DNA of 64,000 nucleotides from Halanaeroarchaeum sulfurireducens (GCF_001011115.1 NZ_CP008874.1:372001-436000), one strand, 5' to 3'. Counted from the stretch's first letter, positions 27,480 to 35,080 are shown. The notes: generated by a model from the sequence alone, not told the origin. A program made the numbers and translations.

Positions 27480-28449
27480 GCTGACCCCCGAGATCCCGGT
27501 CCAGCGGGTCGTCGACCTGGGGTCTCTGGCCGAGGAAGCCGGCTTCGACACCGTGTTCGTCTCCTCGCACTACAACAACCGCGACCCGTTCCAGGCCCTG
27601 GCCAGGCTCGCCGCCGAGACCGAGACGGTCCGGCTCGGCCCGGGCGTGGCGAACCCCTACGAGACACACCCCGTCACGCTGACCTCGCAGGTCGCGACCC
27701 TCGCGGAGTCGAGTGACGACCGGGCCGTCTTCGGCGTGGGCGCCGGCGACCGCTCCACCTTGCGGAATCTCGGCATCGACCGGGAGCGCCCGCTTCGCAG
27801 GGTCCTGGAGACGATGCGGGTCGCCCGCAGGCTCTTCGCGGGCGAACGGGTCACCCACGACGGGACGTTCACCGTTCGGGACGCGGGGTTGAACTACGAC
27901 GTCGGCGACGTCCCGGTCTACGTCGGCGCACAGGGCCCCCACATGCTCCGGATGGCCGGCAAGTACGCCGATGGCGTCCTCGTGAACGCCTCCCATCCCG
28001 CTGACGTGTCGTGGTCGCGCGATCGAATCGAGGAGGGAATCGAGGAGCGCGAGGGGTCGCTGGGCGCACCGGATATCGCCGTCTACGCGAGCGTCAGCGT
28101 CGCGGCGGAGGAGTCCGCGGCCAGGGCGGCGGCGCGACCCCCGGTGGCATTCATCGCTGGCGGCGCCGACGAACACGTTCTCGACCGCCACGGTGTCGAC
28201 GCCGAGACGGCGGCACGGATCGGTGACCACGTCGAGGCGGGTCGGTTCGAGGACGCCTTCGACGCGGTCACCGGCCGGATGCTGGACGCGTTCAGTGTGG
28301 CCGGGACTGTCGAGACGGTGGCCGCCCGTTTCGAGTCGCTGCTGGCCCACGCGGACAGCGTCGTCGTGGGCGCGCCGCTCGGCCCGGACCGCTCTCGGGC
28401 CGTCGAACTGGCCGCCGAGGCCATCGACCAGGTGGACGAGAACCGTTAA
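27466..28449 (+). CDS. mer: F420-dependent methylene-tetrahydromethanopterin reductase-like protein
   Basis: A 327-residue luciferase-fold TIM-barrel oxidoreductase of the Mer group. It has the bacterial-luciferase-like order EAGFDTVFVSSHYNNRDPF, GVANPYETHP, FGVGAGDR and GAQGPHMLRMAGKYADGVLVN. In methanogens Mer reduces methylene-H4MPT with F420H2; haloarchaea have no methanogenesis, and here it most likely supplies methyl-folate as a replacement for MTHFR (inference). It overlaps cofE by 14 bp, tying coenzyme synthesis to its use. Length is normal (about 320-330). Confidence 0.9.
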   Translation: MRGIELTPEIPVQRVVDLGSLAEEAGFDTVFVSSHYNNRDPFQALARLAAETETVRLGPGVANPYETHPVTLTSQVATLAESSDDRAVFGVGAGDRSTLRNLGIDRERPLRRVLETMRVARRLFAGERVTHDGTFTVRDAGLNYDVGDVPVYVGAQGPHMLRMAGKYADGVLVNASHPADVSWSRDRIEEGIEEREGSLGAPDIAVYASVSVAAEESAARAAARPPVAFIAGGADEHVLDRHGVDAETAARIGDHVEAGRFEDAFDAVTGRMLDAFSVAGTVETVAARFESLLAHADSVVVGAPLGPDRSRAVELAAEAIDQVDENR

Positions 28450-28622
28450 CTGCCGGCGAGCGCGGAGAGGACGCCGCCGATGGCGAGCACGCCGAACGTT
28501 CCCAGCGCGAACACGAGTATGCCGGCGGCGGAGAGCAACAGGAGCGGCGAAGCGGGGTCGTTTGTCGCGACCTGTGCGAAGAGGGCGATCACCTCGATCA
28601 AGTTGTCGATGATCCAGACCAT
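28446..28622 (-). CDS. Small two-helix membrane protein
   Basis: A 58-residue protein (MVWIIDNLIEVIALFAQ...) with one N-terminal amphipathic or membrane segment and a clear C-terminal membrane helix (about 27-55). The ATG at 28622 begins the hydrophobic region; the frame is open far upstream but only as the mirror of the gene for translation factor aIF1. It is convergent with mer (4-bp overlap of the stops) and divergent from the zinc-ribbon gene. No family recognised. Confidence 0.6.
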   Translation of the reverse strand: MVWIIDNLIEVIALFAQVATNDPASPLLLLSAAGILVFALGTFGVLAIGGVLSALAGS

Positions 28623-28667
28623 GTCTGACAGTGTACCGCGAGATACCTTAGAACCTCCGGGACGATT

Positions 28668-28892
28668 ATGCCGCTCGCCGTCCAACCCGGGATCGTGACC
28701 CGAAACGCGAGCCTGGACGCCTTCCAATCGGCTGACGGAGCGGCCTCGGCGTCGACGCAGGCCATCATTCCGACGAGCGCCTGGACGCCCGAGGGTGCCC
28801 AGTGTGCGTCCTGTGGTGCGGTCGTCGAGCGTCGCTGGCGACAGGACGACACGCTCGTCTGTCCGGACTGCAAGGACTGGACCCACAGGTAG
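28668..28892 (+). CDS. Small zinc-ribbon protein
   Basis: A 74-residue protein with a low-complexity N-terminus and a C-terminal zinc ribbon: CASC...CPDC, spaced by about 18 residues with the basic sequence VERRWRQDDTLV between. It resembles a haloarchaeal conserved family (DUF7573-like, from recall). Such ribbons commonly bind nucleic acid or a protein partner. It precedes the aIF1 gene by 97 bp on the same strand. Confidence 0.7.
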   Translation: MPLAVQPGIVTRNASLDAFQSADGAASASTQAIIPTSAWTPEGAQCASCGAVVERRWRQDDTLVCPDCKDWTHR

Positions 28893-28988
28893 CGTCGCCG
28901 GACGGGGAGGCGATCCCGGGGGCGTCGGCGCCTGTCGACTCGGGGTTGCGACAGTGTTTAATAGGTTGCTTTCGTAGCACTCGGCGTA

Positions 28989-29282
28989 ATGTCGGAAGTC
29001 TGCTCGACGTGCGGATTGCCCGAGGAACTCTGCGTCTGTGAGGACGTCGCCAAAGAGTCCCAGGAAATCAATATCCGCATCGACGAGCGCCGCTACGGAA
29101 AGGAGGTCACCGTCATCGAAGGGTTCGATCCCGAGGACGTCGATTTGGATTCGCTGTCCTCGGATCTCAAGTCCAAACTCGCCTGCGGGGGCACGGTCGA
29201 CGACGGCGAGATCGAACTCCAGGGCAACCATCGCGGACGCGTGGAGGACTTCCTCCGCGACCGTGGTTTCAACGTGGTCTGA
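28989..29282 (+). CDS. Translation initiation factor aIF1 (SUI1 family)
   Basis: A 97-residue eIF1/SUI1 protein, which sits near the ribosomal P site and monitors start-codon selection. A Cys-rich N-terminal extension ([14 protein letters not shown]) precedes the fold; conserved segments are [35 protein letters not shown] and the C-terminal FLRDRGFNV. Length is normal for archaea. A TATA-like tttaataggttgctttcg lies at 28958-28975, about 25 bp before the ATG. Very secure. Confidence 0.96.
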   Translation: MSEVCSTCGLPEELCVCEDVAKESQEINIRIDERRYGKEVTVIEGFDPEDVDLDSLSSDLKSKLACGGTVDDGEIELQGNHRGRVEDFLRDRGFNVV

Positions 29283-29427
29283 CCGTTCTCACGACGCGTG
29301 TTCGTGTGTCGCACGATAGATCAGCAGGGCGCCGTCAGCACCGGGACTGACGGCGGGTTCCCCCTCTCTCTCGCACCCTCGTCCTCTCCCTCGCCCTCTC
29401 GGCTTCTCCTTCGAAACCGATGTCCGC

Positions 29428-29961
29428 TCACAGGTAGCCATCGCTCGCCGCGAGCAAGACCCCTTCCAGCGTGGCGTCGTTCGCGGGGTCGGCCCGGGCG
29501 ACGTCGAGGGCGTCGGCCCGCGGGACGCGGGTGACCGAGAGGAACTCGTTTTCGTCCAGATCGGGCTCGCCGGGTGTCAGATCCTCGGCGACCACGTGGC
29601 CGCGTTCGTGTCGCAACACGCCCGTCGCGACGTCGACCGTCTGGAGGTGGGTGACCGTGCCCGCCTCGTATCCGGTTTCCTCCTGGAGTTCGCGTGCGCC
29701 GGCGATTTCGTAATCCTCGCCGTCCTCGACGATGCCCGCCGGGAGTTCGGGACACGTCTCCCGGACCGTCGGGCGGAACTGCTCGACGAACACCACGTCG
29801 TCGCCGTCGAGAGCCACGATCACGACCGCCGGCGGGAGATCCGCCCAGTAGTAGCGTTTGGTCGAGCCGTCGGGCTGTTCGATCAGGTCGTATCCGCCGT
29901 CGTACCAGCCGGTTTCGTACTCGGTCACCGATTCGCGTACCGACCACGTGTCCTCGGTCAT
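29428..29961 (-). CDS. Nudix hydrolase, ADP-ribose pyrophosphatase type
   Basis: A 177-residue Nudix protein of the ADP-ribose diphosphatase group. The box is complete and upstream features fit: EQFRPTVRETCPELPAGIVEDGED, then GARELQEETGYEAG with the RE..EE..G core. The ATG at 29961 (MTEDTWSV) begins the fold; an upstream in-frame start is not supported. Expected to hydrolyse ADP-ribose or a related sugar nucleotide. Monocistronic, divergent from nothing obvious and convergent with the aIF1 gene. Confidence 0.88.
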   Translation of the reverse strand: MTEDTWSVRESVTEYETGWYDGGYDLIEQPDGSTKRYYWADLPPAVVIVALDGDDVVFVEQFRPTVRETCPELPAGIVEDGEDYEIAGARELQEETGYEAGTVTHLQTVDVATGVLRHERGHVVAEDLTPGEPDLDENEFLSVTRVPRADALDVARADPANDATLEGVLLAASDGYL

Positions 29962-30013
29962 ACCCGTACCGAGAGATGCGACCACCAAGGCATTGTCCGT
30001 CCGACGCCGCCCC

Positions 30014-30430
30014 TCAGAAAAGCGGGCGGTAATGGCGACCGAAGGCCTGCCGTTGCAGGGTCGCGACGGCCGCGTCTGGTTCGTTCTGGAACGTCACCGC
30101 GGCGACGCGGTCCTCGAAGGGGACGGGGTGCCATGCGACCCTGTCGACGTGCTCGCTCCCTTCCACGTGGGCGTCGACGTCGGGGTGGTCGTCGAGCCAC
30201 GACTCGTACTCCTCGCGCGTGCCCACGCGGACCCGAAGCAAGGAGGCGAACAGCGCCTCGCGGGCGGTCCCCACCACCTCGCCGGTGACCCGTTCGCGAT
30301 ACTCCTCCCGGTCGAACGACATCGCCTTCGTCACTTCTCTGGTGACCGTCTGGGCGGCGGGCCCCAGCGTTTCGTAGTGCGTTCGCGCCGCCGCGGCGGT
30401 CTCCGGTGCCAGCAGTCCCCGCGTTTCCAT
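30014..30430 (-). CDS. DUF5809-like haloarchaeal protein
   Basis: A 138-residue helical protein beginning METRGLLAPETAAAARTHYETLGPAAQ, matching the haloarchaeal DUF5809 family. Conserved parts are EVTKAMSFDREEYRERV and WHPVPFEDRVAAVTFQNEPDAAVATL. I use the ATG at 30430 rather than 30457, which would overlap the upstream gene and add nine residues. It lies downstream of the DUF5810 gene, and the two families occur as neighbours in other haloarchaea, so they probably work together. Function unknown. Confidence 0.82.
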   Translation of the reverse strand: METRGLLAPETAAAARTHYETLGPAAQTVTREVTKAMSFDREEYRERVTGEVVGTAREALFASLLRVRVGTREEYESWLDDHPDVDAHVEGSEHVDRVAWHPVPFEDRVAAVTFQNEPDAAVATLQRQAFGRHYRPLF

Positions 30431-30453
30431 GGTTGTGTTTGAGATGTGTCGGC

Positions 30454-30804
30454 TCACTCGCTTTCGGAGTCCTCGAGCATCTGGCGGGTCATCTCGCGTG
30501 CCTCCTCGAGGATGGCGCGATCGCTGGCGTCCATCGCCTCGAGGTCCGTGCGTTCCTCGAACGTTGGCTGGCTACCGCGCCTGGCGTCGCGATCCGGCTC
30601 GGGAACGTCGAGTTCGACTGACTCGGCGTGCTCGGCGACGAGCGGTCCCAGCGTCTCCGGATCCATCTGGTCCCAGTCCTCGACGTGTTCGTCGAGCCAC
30701 GTTTCGTGGCTCTCGCCGTGAATGATGGCCGTGAACGCGACGTGGTTCGCCAGGTCCTCGGCGTCGACCCGTGGCTCCTCACAGACCGGACAGACGTATC
30801 CCAT
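30454..30804 (-). CDS. DUF5810-like zinc-finger protein
   Basis: A 116-residue protein with an N-terminal Cys-rich finger (MGYVCPVCEEPRVDAEDLANHVAFTA), a zinc-binding CPVC plus a His in ANH, and an acidic C-terminal half. It matches the haloarchaeal DUF5810 family. The ATG at 30804 is directly before the CPVC; the open frame upstream has poor coding character. It sits between rimI and the DUF5809 gene, all on the minus strand, suggesting an operon. Confidence 0.85.
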   Translation of the reverse strand: MGYVCPVCEEPRVDAEDLANHVAFTAIIHGESHETWLDEHVEDWDQMDPETLGPLVAEHAESVELDVPEPDRDARRGSQPTFEERTDLEAMDASDRAILEEAREMTRQMLEDSESE

Positions 30805-30836
30805 ATCCCTGCCAACGCGGCCCGGGCTAAAACGAC

Positions 30837-31328
30837 TCACGATTGCAGCGGGGCGTGAAGGATCAACGCGTCCTCGCCGTCGGGGTAGTAGCTCGCATAG
30901 GTCCCCACTCGGGAGAATCCCCGCCGTTCGTAGAGGCCGATGGCCCGCTCGTTGGTCTCCCGGACCTCGAGTCGAACCTGGGAAAATCCCCGCCGTGAGA
31001 GGACCGTCATCGCCCGGTCGAGCAGCGTCGATCCGATGCCCTCGCCCTGTCGCTCGGGGTTCACCGCCAGGTCCTTCACGTGACCCATCGGTTGGCCGTT
31101 AACCCGGACGCCGGTCGCGACGACGTGGCCGACGATGGTCGCTTCGAGCGGCCCCTCCTCCGTGGGGGATTCCGCGACAAGAAACCCCGGCTCACCGAGA
31201 AACTGCTCGAGGGCATCCATCGACCACGGGTGCGTGAACGCCCGCCGCTCGACCTGGTGCACCTCGAGGAGGTCCGCTCGAACCGCCTGCCGGATCGTGG
31301 TCGCGTCTGCGGGCGGGGCGGTCGTCAC
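30837..31328 (-). CDS. rimI: N-acetyltransferase, RimI type
   Basis: A 163-residue GNAT acetyltransferase of the RimI/Naa10 kind. The acetyl-CoA binding signature is VNPERQGEGIGSTLLDRAM, and the C-terminal LYERRGFSRVGTYASYY motif is typical of ribosomal-protein S18 and archaeal N-terminal acetyltransferases. In archaea such proteins acetylate many protein N-termini. It is the first gene of the unit that continues with DUF5810 and DUF5809. The start is not far from an IS605-type end. Confidence 0.9.
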   Translation of the reverse strand: MTTAPPADATTIRQAVRADLLEVHQVERRAFTHPWSMDALEQFLGEPGFLVAESPTEEGPLEATIVGHVVATGVRVNGQPMGHVKDLAVNPERQGEGIGSTLLDRAMTVLSRRGFSQVRLEVRETNERAIGLYERRGFSRVGTYASYYPDGEDALILHAPLQS

Positions 31329-31411
31329 GGTTCCACCGTATGGTGGGGTCGAACAAGAGGCTCACGGACGGCAAAGTCGCGATACAATTGTTATAAAGAG
31401 CAAGGAGAATA

Positions 31412-31431
31412 CCCGCGCCTTTAGGCGCGGG
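31412..31431 (+). other. Left-end hairpin of the TnpB element
   Basis: A perfect 8-bp stem (31412-31419 with 31424-31431) and a TTTA loop. It is the subterminal hairpin that an IS605-type single-strand transposase would recognise. Confidence 0.75.
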
Positions 31432-31521
31432 ATGAATCCGACAACCCACTCTACATCCCACCGTCGATAGCACCAATGGATATTCCACCGCAACCAAACA
31501 CCAATATTTACAAGAGACGCG

Positions 31522-31529
31522 AATATAAG
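31522..31529 (+). promoter_or_regulatory. TATA box of tnpB
   Basis: aatataag about 24 bp before the ATG at 31550, the spacing expected of a leaderless archaeal mRNA. Confidence 0.5.
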
Positions 31530-31549
31530 CGGTTATACGGACGTTCAGA

Positions 31550-32863
31550 ATGCTGGAAGTCCACCGAACCCACCGAGCGAAAATCCGCAACCACCCACGG
31601 GTCGCGGAGTCGCTTGACCGACACGGGTGGAGTGCCAGCAAACTCTGGAACGTCGCCAACTACCACTCCCGGCAAGTCTGGGAAGAAACGGGCGAGATCC
31701 CCGATCACAAGGAGTTGAAAAATGAGTTGAAGACTCATCCAAAGTACAAGGGGCTGCACAGTCAGTCCAGTCAGCGTGTTCTTGAGGAACTCGCTGAAGC
31801 CTTCAACTCGTGGTACTCTTCGGACGACGATCGGGACAACCCCCCCGGCTACCGCAAGAAAAACTACTACGATCAACAAGGTCGCCGTGTCCACGAAGAA
31901 CACCCCCGGTCAACGGTGACGTGGAAGCAGAACGGTATCAAGCACGACACCAAGAACAACCGCGTTAGACTTTCAAAAGGGGCGAACCACAAGGAACATC
32001 CGAAGGCGTGGGAATACATCCTCGTCGAGTACAAGACTCGCCCTGGTGTCACTGTCGAGAACCTGCAACAGGTTCGCGCTGTTTACGACCAGCAGAAGGA
32101 GCGATGGGAGCTGCACCTCGTCTGCAAAGACGAAATCGAGACACCTACCGCACCCGGCAACGGGACAGCGGGTATCGACCTCGGCATCAGCAACTTCGTC
32201 GCCGTCGCCTACAGCACCGAGGACGCCGACCTCTACCCCGGTAACCGTCTGAAACAGGACGGCTACTATTTTCCGAAAGAGATTGCCAAGTGCAACGACT
32301 CCGGTGGCGATAGGGCCACTCGTCTCCACCACAAGTGGGCGGAGCGCCGCACACATTTCTTCCATGCCTTAGCGAAACACATCGTCAAACGGTGTGTCGA
32401 AAAGGGTGTTGGGCGCATCAACGTCGGGGATTTGGAAGGCGTGCGCGAGGACGAAAATGACGAGTCGAAAAACTGGGGGAAGCATGGGAATCTCGACCTG
32501 CACGGGTGGGCGTTCAACCGCTTCACTAACATACTCGACTACAAAGCAAAGGTCGAGGGAATCGAAGTCGTGGAAGTGAACGAGAGCGACACAAGCAGGA
32601 CGTGTTCAGAGTGTGGTCGGAAAGAGGACAGTCAGCGTGTCGAACGCGGGTTGTACGTTTGCGAAGAGTGTGACGCAGCGTTCAACGCCGACGTGAACGG
32701 GGCGGAGAACATCCGTCTCAATATCAACGAAAGTAACTCCGAGTCTGCGTCCAGTTTGGACGAGGATAGGAGTACCGGCTGGTTGGCACAGCCTGGAGTC
32801 TACCTTCATGACCTCTCCCGGGGATTCCAACCTCGGGCAGAGGTGGTAGATTGCAAACCGTAA
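31550..32863 (+). CDS. tnpB: RNA-guided endonuclease TnpB family protein
   Basis: A full-length 437-residue TnpB. The RuvC-like catalytic residues are intact: Asp in GIDLGIS (about residue 210), Glu in VGDLEG (about 296) and Asp in NADVNGAENI (about 381). A four-Cys zinc ribbon (CSECG...CEEC) sits between the last two, and an N-terminal helix-turn-helix is present. TnpB proteins are RNA-guided nucleases using an RNA from the element's right end and help to keep the element at its site. The gene appears intact and could be active. Confidence 0.93.
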   Translation: MLEVHRTHRAKIRNHPRVAESLDRHGWSASKLWNVANYHSRQVWEETGEIPDHKELKNELKTHPKYKGLHSQSSQRVLEELAEAFNSWYSSDDDRDNPPGYRKKNYYDQQGRRVHEEHPRSTVTWKQNGIKHDTKNNRVRLSKGANHKEHPKAWEYILVEYKTRPGVTVENLQQVRAVYDQQKERWELHLVCKDEIETPTAPGNGTAGIDLGISNFVAVAYSTEDADLYPGNRLKQDGYYFPKEIAKCNDSGGDRATRLHHKWAERRTHFFHALAKHIVKRCVEKGVGRINVGDLEGVREDENDESKNWGKHGNLDLHGWAFNRFTNILDYKAKVEGIEVVEVNESDTSRTCSECGRKEDSQRVERGLYVCEECDAAFNADVNGAENIRLNINESNSESASSLDEDRSTGWLAQPGVYLHDLSRGFQPRAEVVDCKP

Positions 32864-32912
32864 TATCCCAACCTCGGGATTCCTCCGTCTTCAGGCGGAG
32901 GAGGATGTCAAG
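32750..32912 (+). ncRNA. Putative TnpB guide RNA (omega RNA)
   Basis: In characterised TnpB systems, a guide RNA overlaps the 3' end of tnpB and the right end, with the guide taken from the flanking DNA. Here that would cover the tnpB 3' end and the right-end hairpin (32881-32902); the guide would begin near 32913 (gacgggaacacatacc). This placement is by family analogy; no transcript is seen. Confidence 0.35.
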
Positions 32913-32935
32913 GACGGGAACACATACCGGGACAC

Positions 32936-33070
32936 CCGATGAACGAATACCCGATGAACGAACACCCGGACAACGAACACGGCGTGAACGAGCACCCGAT
33001 GAACGAACACCCGGACAACGAACACGGCGTGAACGAGCACCCGATGAACGAACACCCGAACAACGAACAG
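32936..33070 (+). repeat. 45-bp tandem repeat (Asn-Glu-His coding)
   Basis: Copies at 32936-32980 (diverged), 32981-33025 and 33026-33070 (the last two nearly identical), followed by decaying NEH-type units to about 33105. The unit is itself three 15-bp subunits. It begins about 25 bp beyond the TnpB right end and ends at the MaoC start. Confidence 0.85.
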
Positions 33071-33127
33071 GACAGGAACGAACACGGGAAGAACGAACAC
33101 GCGATCCACCACGGGGACGATGACTGA
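32939..33127 (+). CDS. Possible repeat peptide (NEH-rich), uncertain
   Basis: An open frame of 62 codons (MNEYPMNEHPDNEHGVNEHP...), made of Asn-Glu-His repeats and ending 8 bp inside the MaoC gene. The composition (His- and acid-rich) could bind metal, but the frame may be a by-product of the 45-bp DNA repeat: other frames are also open through it, including on the opposite strand. No family is known. I regard it as a possible but unproven gene. Confidence 0.2.
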   Translation: MNEYPMNEHPDNEHGVNEHPMNEHPDNEHGVNEHPMNEHPNNEQDRNEHGKNEHAIHHGDDD

Positions 33128-33698
33128 CGGCCCGTCCACCGGTGAGGACGGCTCGGGCGATAGACGACTCGTGAGCGGGTGGAACGGTCGGTTCTACGAG
33201 GATTTCTCGGTCGGCGACATCTACAAGCACCCCTACGGCCGGACGGTCACGGAGACGGACAACGTCTGGTTTACGAACCTCACGATGAACCTCAACCCGA
33301 TGCACTTCAACGAGGCCTACGCCGCCGAGACGGAGTTCGGCGAACGACTCGTCGACGGGACGTTTGTCATCGCGCTCGCGGTCGGGATGAGCGTCATCGA
33401 TGTCTCCGCGAACGCGACGGCCAACCTGGGGTACGACGACGTTCGTCACCACGCCCCCGTCTTTCACGGCGACACCCTGTTCGCCGAGTCGGAGGTCGTA
33501 GAGAAACGACCGTCCGAGTCGCGCGAGCACGTGGGAATGGTCACCACCGAGTTGCGCACGTACAACCAGAACGACGACCTGGTCCTCTCCCTGGAGCGGA
33601 CGCCGATGGTATTGAAACGCTCGCACGCGGACCCCTCCCCGGCCCAGCCGACCGGCTGGCCCGAGGACGTGGGAACCCAGCCCGAGGACCTGGGGTAA
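33120..33698 (+). CDS. MaoC-like hotdog dehydratase
   Basis: A 192-residue single-domain MaoC protein (hydratase 2 group) expected to act on a CoA thioester such as an enoyl- or mesaconyl-type substrate. Its family segments are visible: FYEDFSVGDIYKHPYGRTVTETDN and the active-site block TNLTMNLNPMHFNEAYA. The usual catalytic Asp of the GDxNPxH motif is Asn (MNLNPMH), a variation that seems common in this subgroup. An acidic N-terminal tail of about 20 residues precedes the fold. It is followed by the dUTPase gene. Confidence 0.88.
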   Translation: MTDGPSTGEDGSGDRRLVSGWNGRFYEDFSVGDIYKHPYGRTVTETDNVWFTNLTMNLNPMHFNEAYAAETEFGERLVDGTFVIALAVGMSVIDVSANATANLGYDDVRHHAPVFHGDTLFAESEVVEKRPSESREHVGMVTTELRTYNQNDDLVLSLERTPMVLKRSHADPSPAQPTGWPEDVGTQPEDLG

Positions 33699-33757
33699 CG
33701 GGCCCCGGTCGGGGTGAATGAAAACGCATAGGACCGTGGGCCCCCGCCCATCAATCG

Positions 33758-34237
33758 ATGTTCAGAAGCGGCGGGTTCGTCGCCGAGCACCTCGAGGACG
33801 TCGACGAGGAACAGATACAGCCGAACGGCGTGGACCTCAGGCTCGACTGGGTCCTCGAACAGCGCGAACCGGGCTACATCTCACGGGAGGGGACGGCCAT
33901 CGGGGAGCGCCAGACGATCCACCCCGAGCAGCGCGACGACGATCGTGAGTCCTACTATCTCACTCCCGGCGGGTACATCCTCCAGTACGCGGAGACGGTG
34001 GCCATCCCGGAGGAACACGTCGGGTTCGTTCTCCCACGCTCCTCGTTGATGCGCAACTCGGCGATGCTCAACACTGCCGTCTGGGACGCCGGCTACCGGG
34101 GCCGAGGCGAGGGGCTCCTGCAGGTCCATCACGACATCGAACTCGAGCGCGGTGCCCGCGTCGCCCAGCTGGTCCTCGCGGCCGCCGACCACGAGGACGT
34201 CTACGACGGCTCCTATCAGGGCGAACGGGTAGACTGA
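33758..34237 (+). CDS. dut: dUTP diphosphatase / dCTP deaminase superfamily protein
   Basis: A 159-residue trimeric-type dUTPase fold. Motifs: LPRSSLMRNSAM (motif 2), AVWDAGYRGRGEGLLQVHH (motif 3), and a Gly-rich C-terminal YDGSYQGERV. The active-site Glu of dCTP deaminases (LE after the DAGY motif) is replaced by LQ, so dUTP hydrolysis is more likely than deamination. It keeps uracil out of DNA. It is 59 bp behind the MaoC gene; no functional tie is evident. Confidence 0.85.
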   Translation: MFRSGGFVAEHLEDVDEEQIQPNGVDLRLDWVLEQREPGYISREGTAIGERQTIHPEQRDDDRESYYLTPGGYILQYAETVAIPEEHVGFVLPRSSLMRNSAMLNTAVWDAGYRGRGEGLLQVHHDIELERGARVAQLVLAAADHEDVYDGSYQGERVD

Positions 34238-34302
34238 GATACTGTCCCGGTCGTGACGGAACGACCGGCCGATTGATAACGCCCGCGGCGATAGTTTCTC
34301 CA

Positions 34303-34428
34303 ATGTCCGACGAGGCCGAGGACGACGACGCGTCGCTCAGGGAACGAGCGAACGAACTGGCGGAGGAGATGGCATCGAACCTCGAGGGGCCGGCCGAGCG
34401 GGAACCAGTGTCGGACGACGAGGAGTGA
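34303..34428 (+). CDS. Small acidic protein, 41 residues
   Basis: A short open frame (MSDEAEDDDASLRERANELA...), strongly acidic and helical, typical of haloarchaeal microproteins. The ATG has an AT-rich TATA-like tract (gattgataac, 34271-34280) about 25 bp upstream, supporting expression. No family recognised. Codon bias (GC-rich third positions) agrees with coding. It directly follows dut and precedes a long stretch without genes. Confidence 0.5.
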   Translation: MSDEAEDDDASLRERANELAEEMASNLEGPAEREPVSDDEE

Positions 34429-34480
34429 GCTGCCGGGACGTTTTCTCGCCGACGGTAACCACGAGTGGCATCTGAGAAAG

Positions 34481-34604
34481 GACCGGAGTTGTCCGGTCTG
34501 CACGAGGTGACTACGGGCCGGGAGAGACCGGCTCGTGGTACTGGCCGCACTCGGGTGCGGCGTGGCGCTACATCGGTACGATCGTGGCGCCGCGACGGTC
34601 GCGG
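34481..34604. other. Hairpin array, possible structured RNA
   Basis: Successive stem-loops: 34481-34486 with 34493-34498; 34501-34506 with 34532-34537 enclosing 34517-34521 with 34528-34532; 34544-34550 with 34555-34561 (7 bp, loop tcgg); 34590-34594 with 34600-34604. All are perfect. The AT-rich patch at 34625-34720 could supply a promoter on the minus strand. Neither a tRNA, SRP RNA nor RNase P RNA signature was recognised. Confidence 0.4.
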
Positions 34605-34884
34605 TGCACGACATGGGTCTCTCAGAGGGCCTATTACAAAGAGCTTTCCATATAACCAAACATTCCATGACAACGTATGTCCTATTATATATGCGAATTA
34701 CCTTGTATGGTATCAGAATGGCGCCCCTGACACGATCGGCAGTCGGGCTCGAACCGCCTCGGACGGCGTTTCCAGACGCCATGGGCGTGGGCTTCGCCTC
34801 ATGAAGGAATTCGCGAAACGCTTCGACCGTCCGCTCGATCGCTCCCACGGACAGCTATCGAGTCCAGAGAGAGTGCGAGTGAAT

Positions 34885-35080
34885 GTGAGAGGGTGAGGGA
34901 GAGGTGAGGGTGAAAGTGAGAGGGTGAGGGAGAGGTGAGGGTGAAAGTGAGAGGGTGAGGGTGAGTTGAGGGTGAAAGTGAGAGGGTGAGGGTGAGTGTG
35001 AAAGTGAAAGTGAGAGGGTGAGGATGAGTTGAGAGAGAAAGAGTGAAAGTGAGAGGGTGAGGGTGAGTGTGAAAGTGAGC
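34885..35080 (+). repeat. 31-bp purine-rich minisatellite
   Basis: Six copies beginning with gtgagaggg at 34885, 34916, 34947, 34978, 35010 and 35049; spacing is 31, 31, 31, 32 and 39 bp. The plus strand is almost free of C. It is an imperfect tandem array directly upstream of the surface-protein gene. Strand asymmetry of this kind allows unusual DNA structure. Confidence 0.9.

Larger units (their letters stand above)
31401..32915 (+). mobile_element. TnpB-only IS605-type (IS1341-like) element
   Basis: An insertion element with one gene. The left end carries an 8-bp stem hairpin, cccgcgcc-TTTA-ggcgcggg (31412-31431); the right end carries a 7-bp stem (32881-32887 with 32896-32902) followed by aggatgtcaag, the usual haloarchaeal right-end form. 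There is no tnpA, so it depends on a transposase in trans. Boundaries are approximate because such elements have no target duplication. It lies between rimI and the MaoC gene. Confidence 0.8.

Noticed and set aside
32936-33070. A possible CRISPR array
   Set aside because: The repeats are directly adjacent with no unique spacers and are built from 15-bp subunits; no cas gene is near.
34730-34800. A tRNA-like stretch (ggctcgaaccg and a small hairpin nearby)
   Set aside because: No acceptor stem, anticodon arm or pairing T stem can be built around it on either strand.
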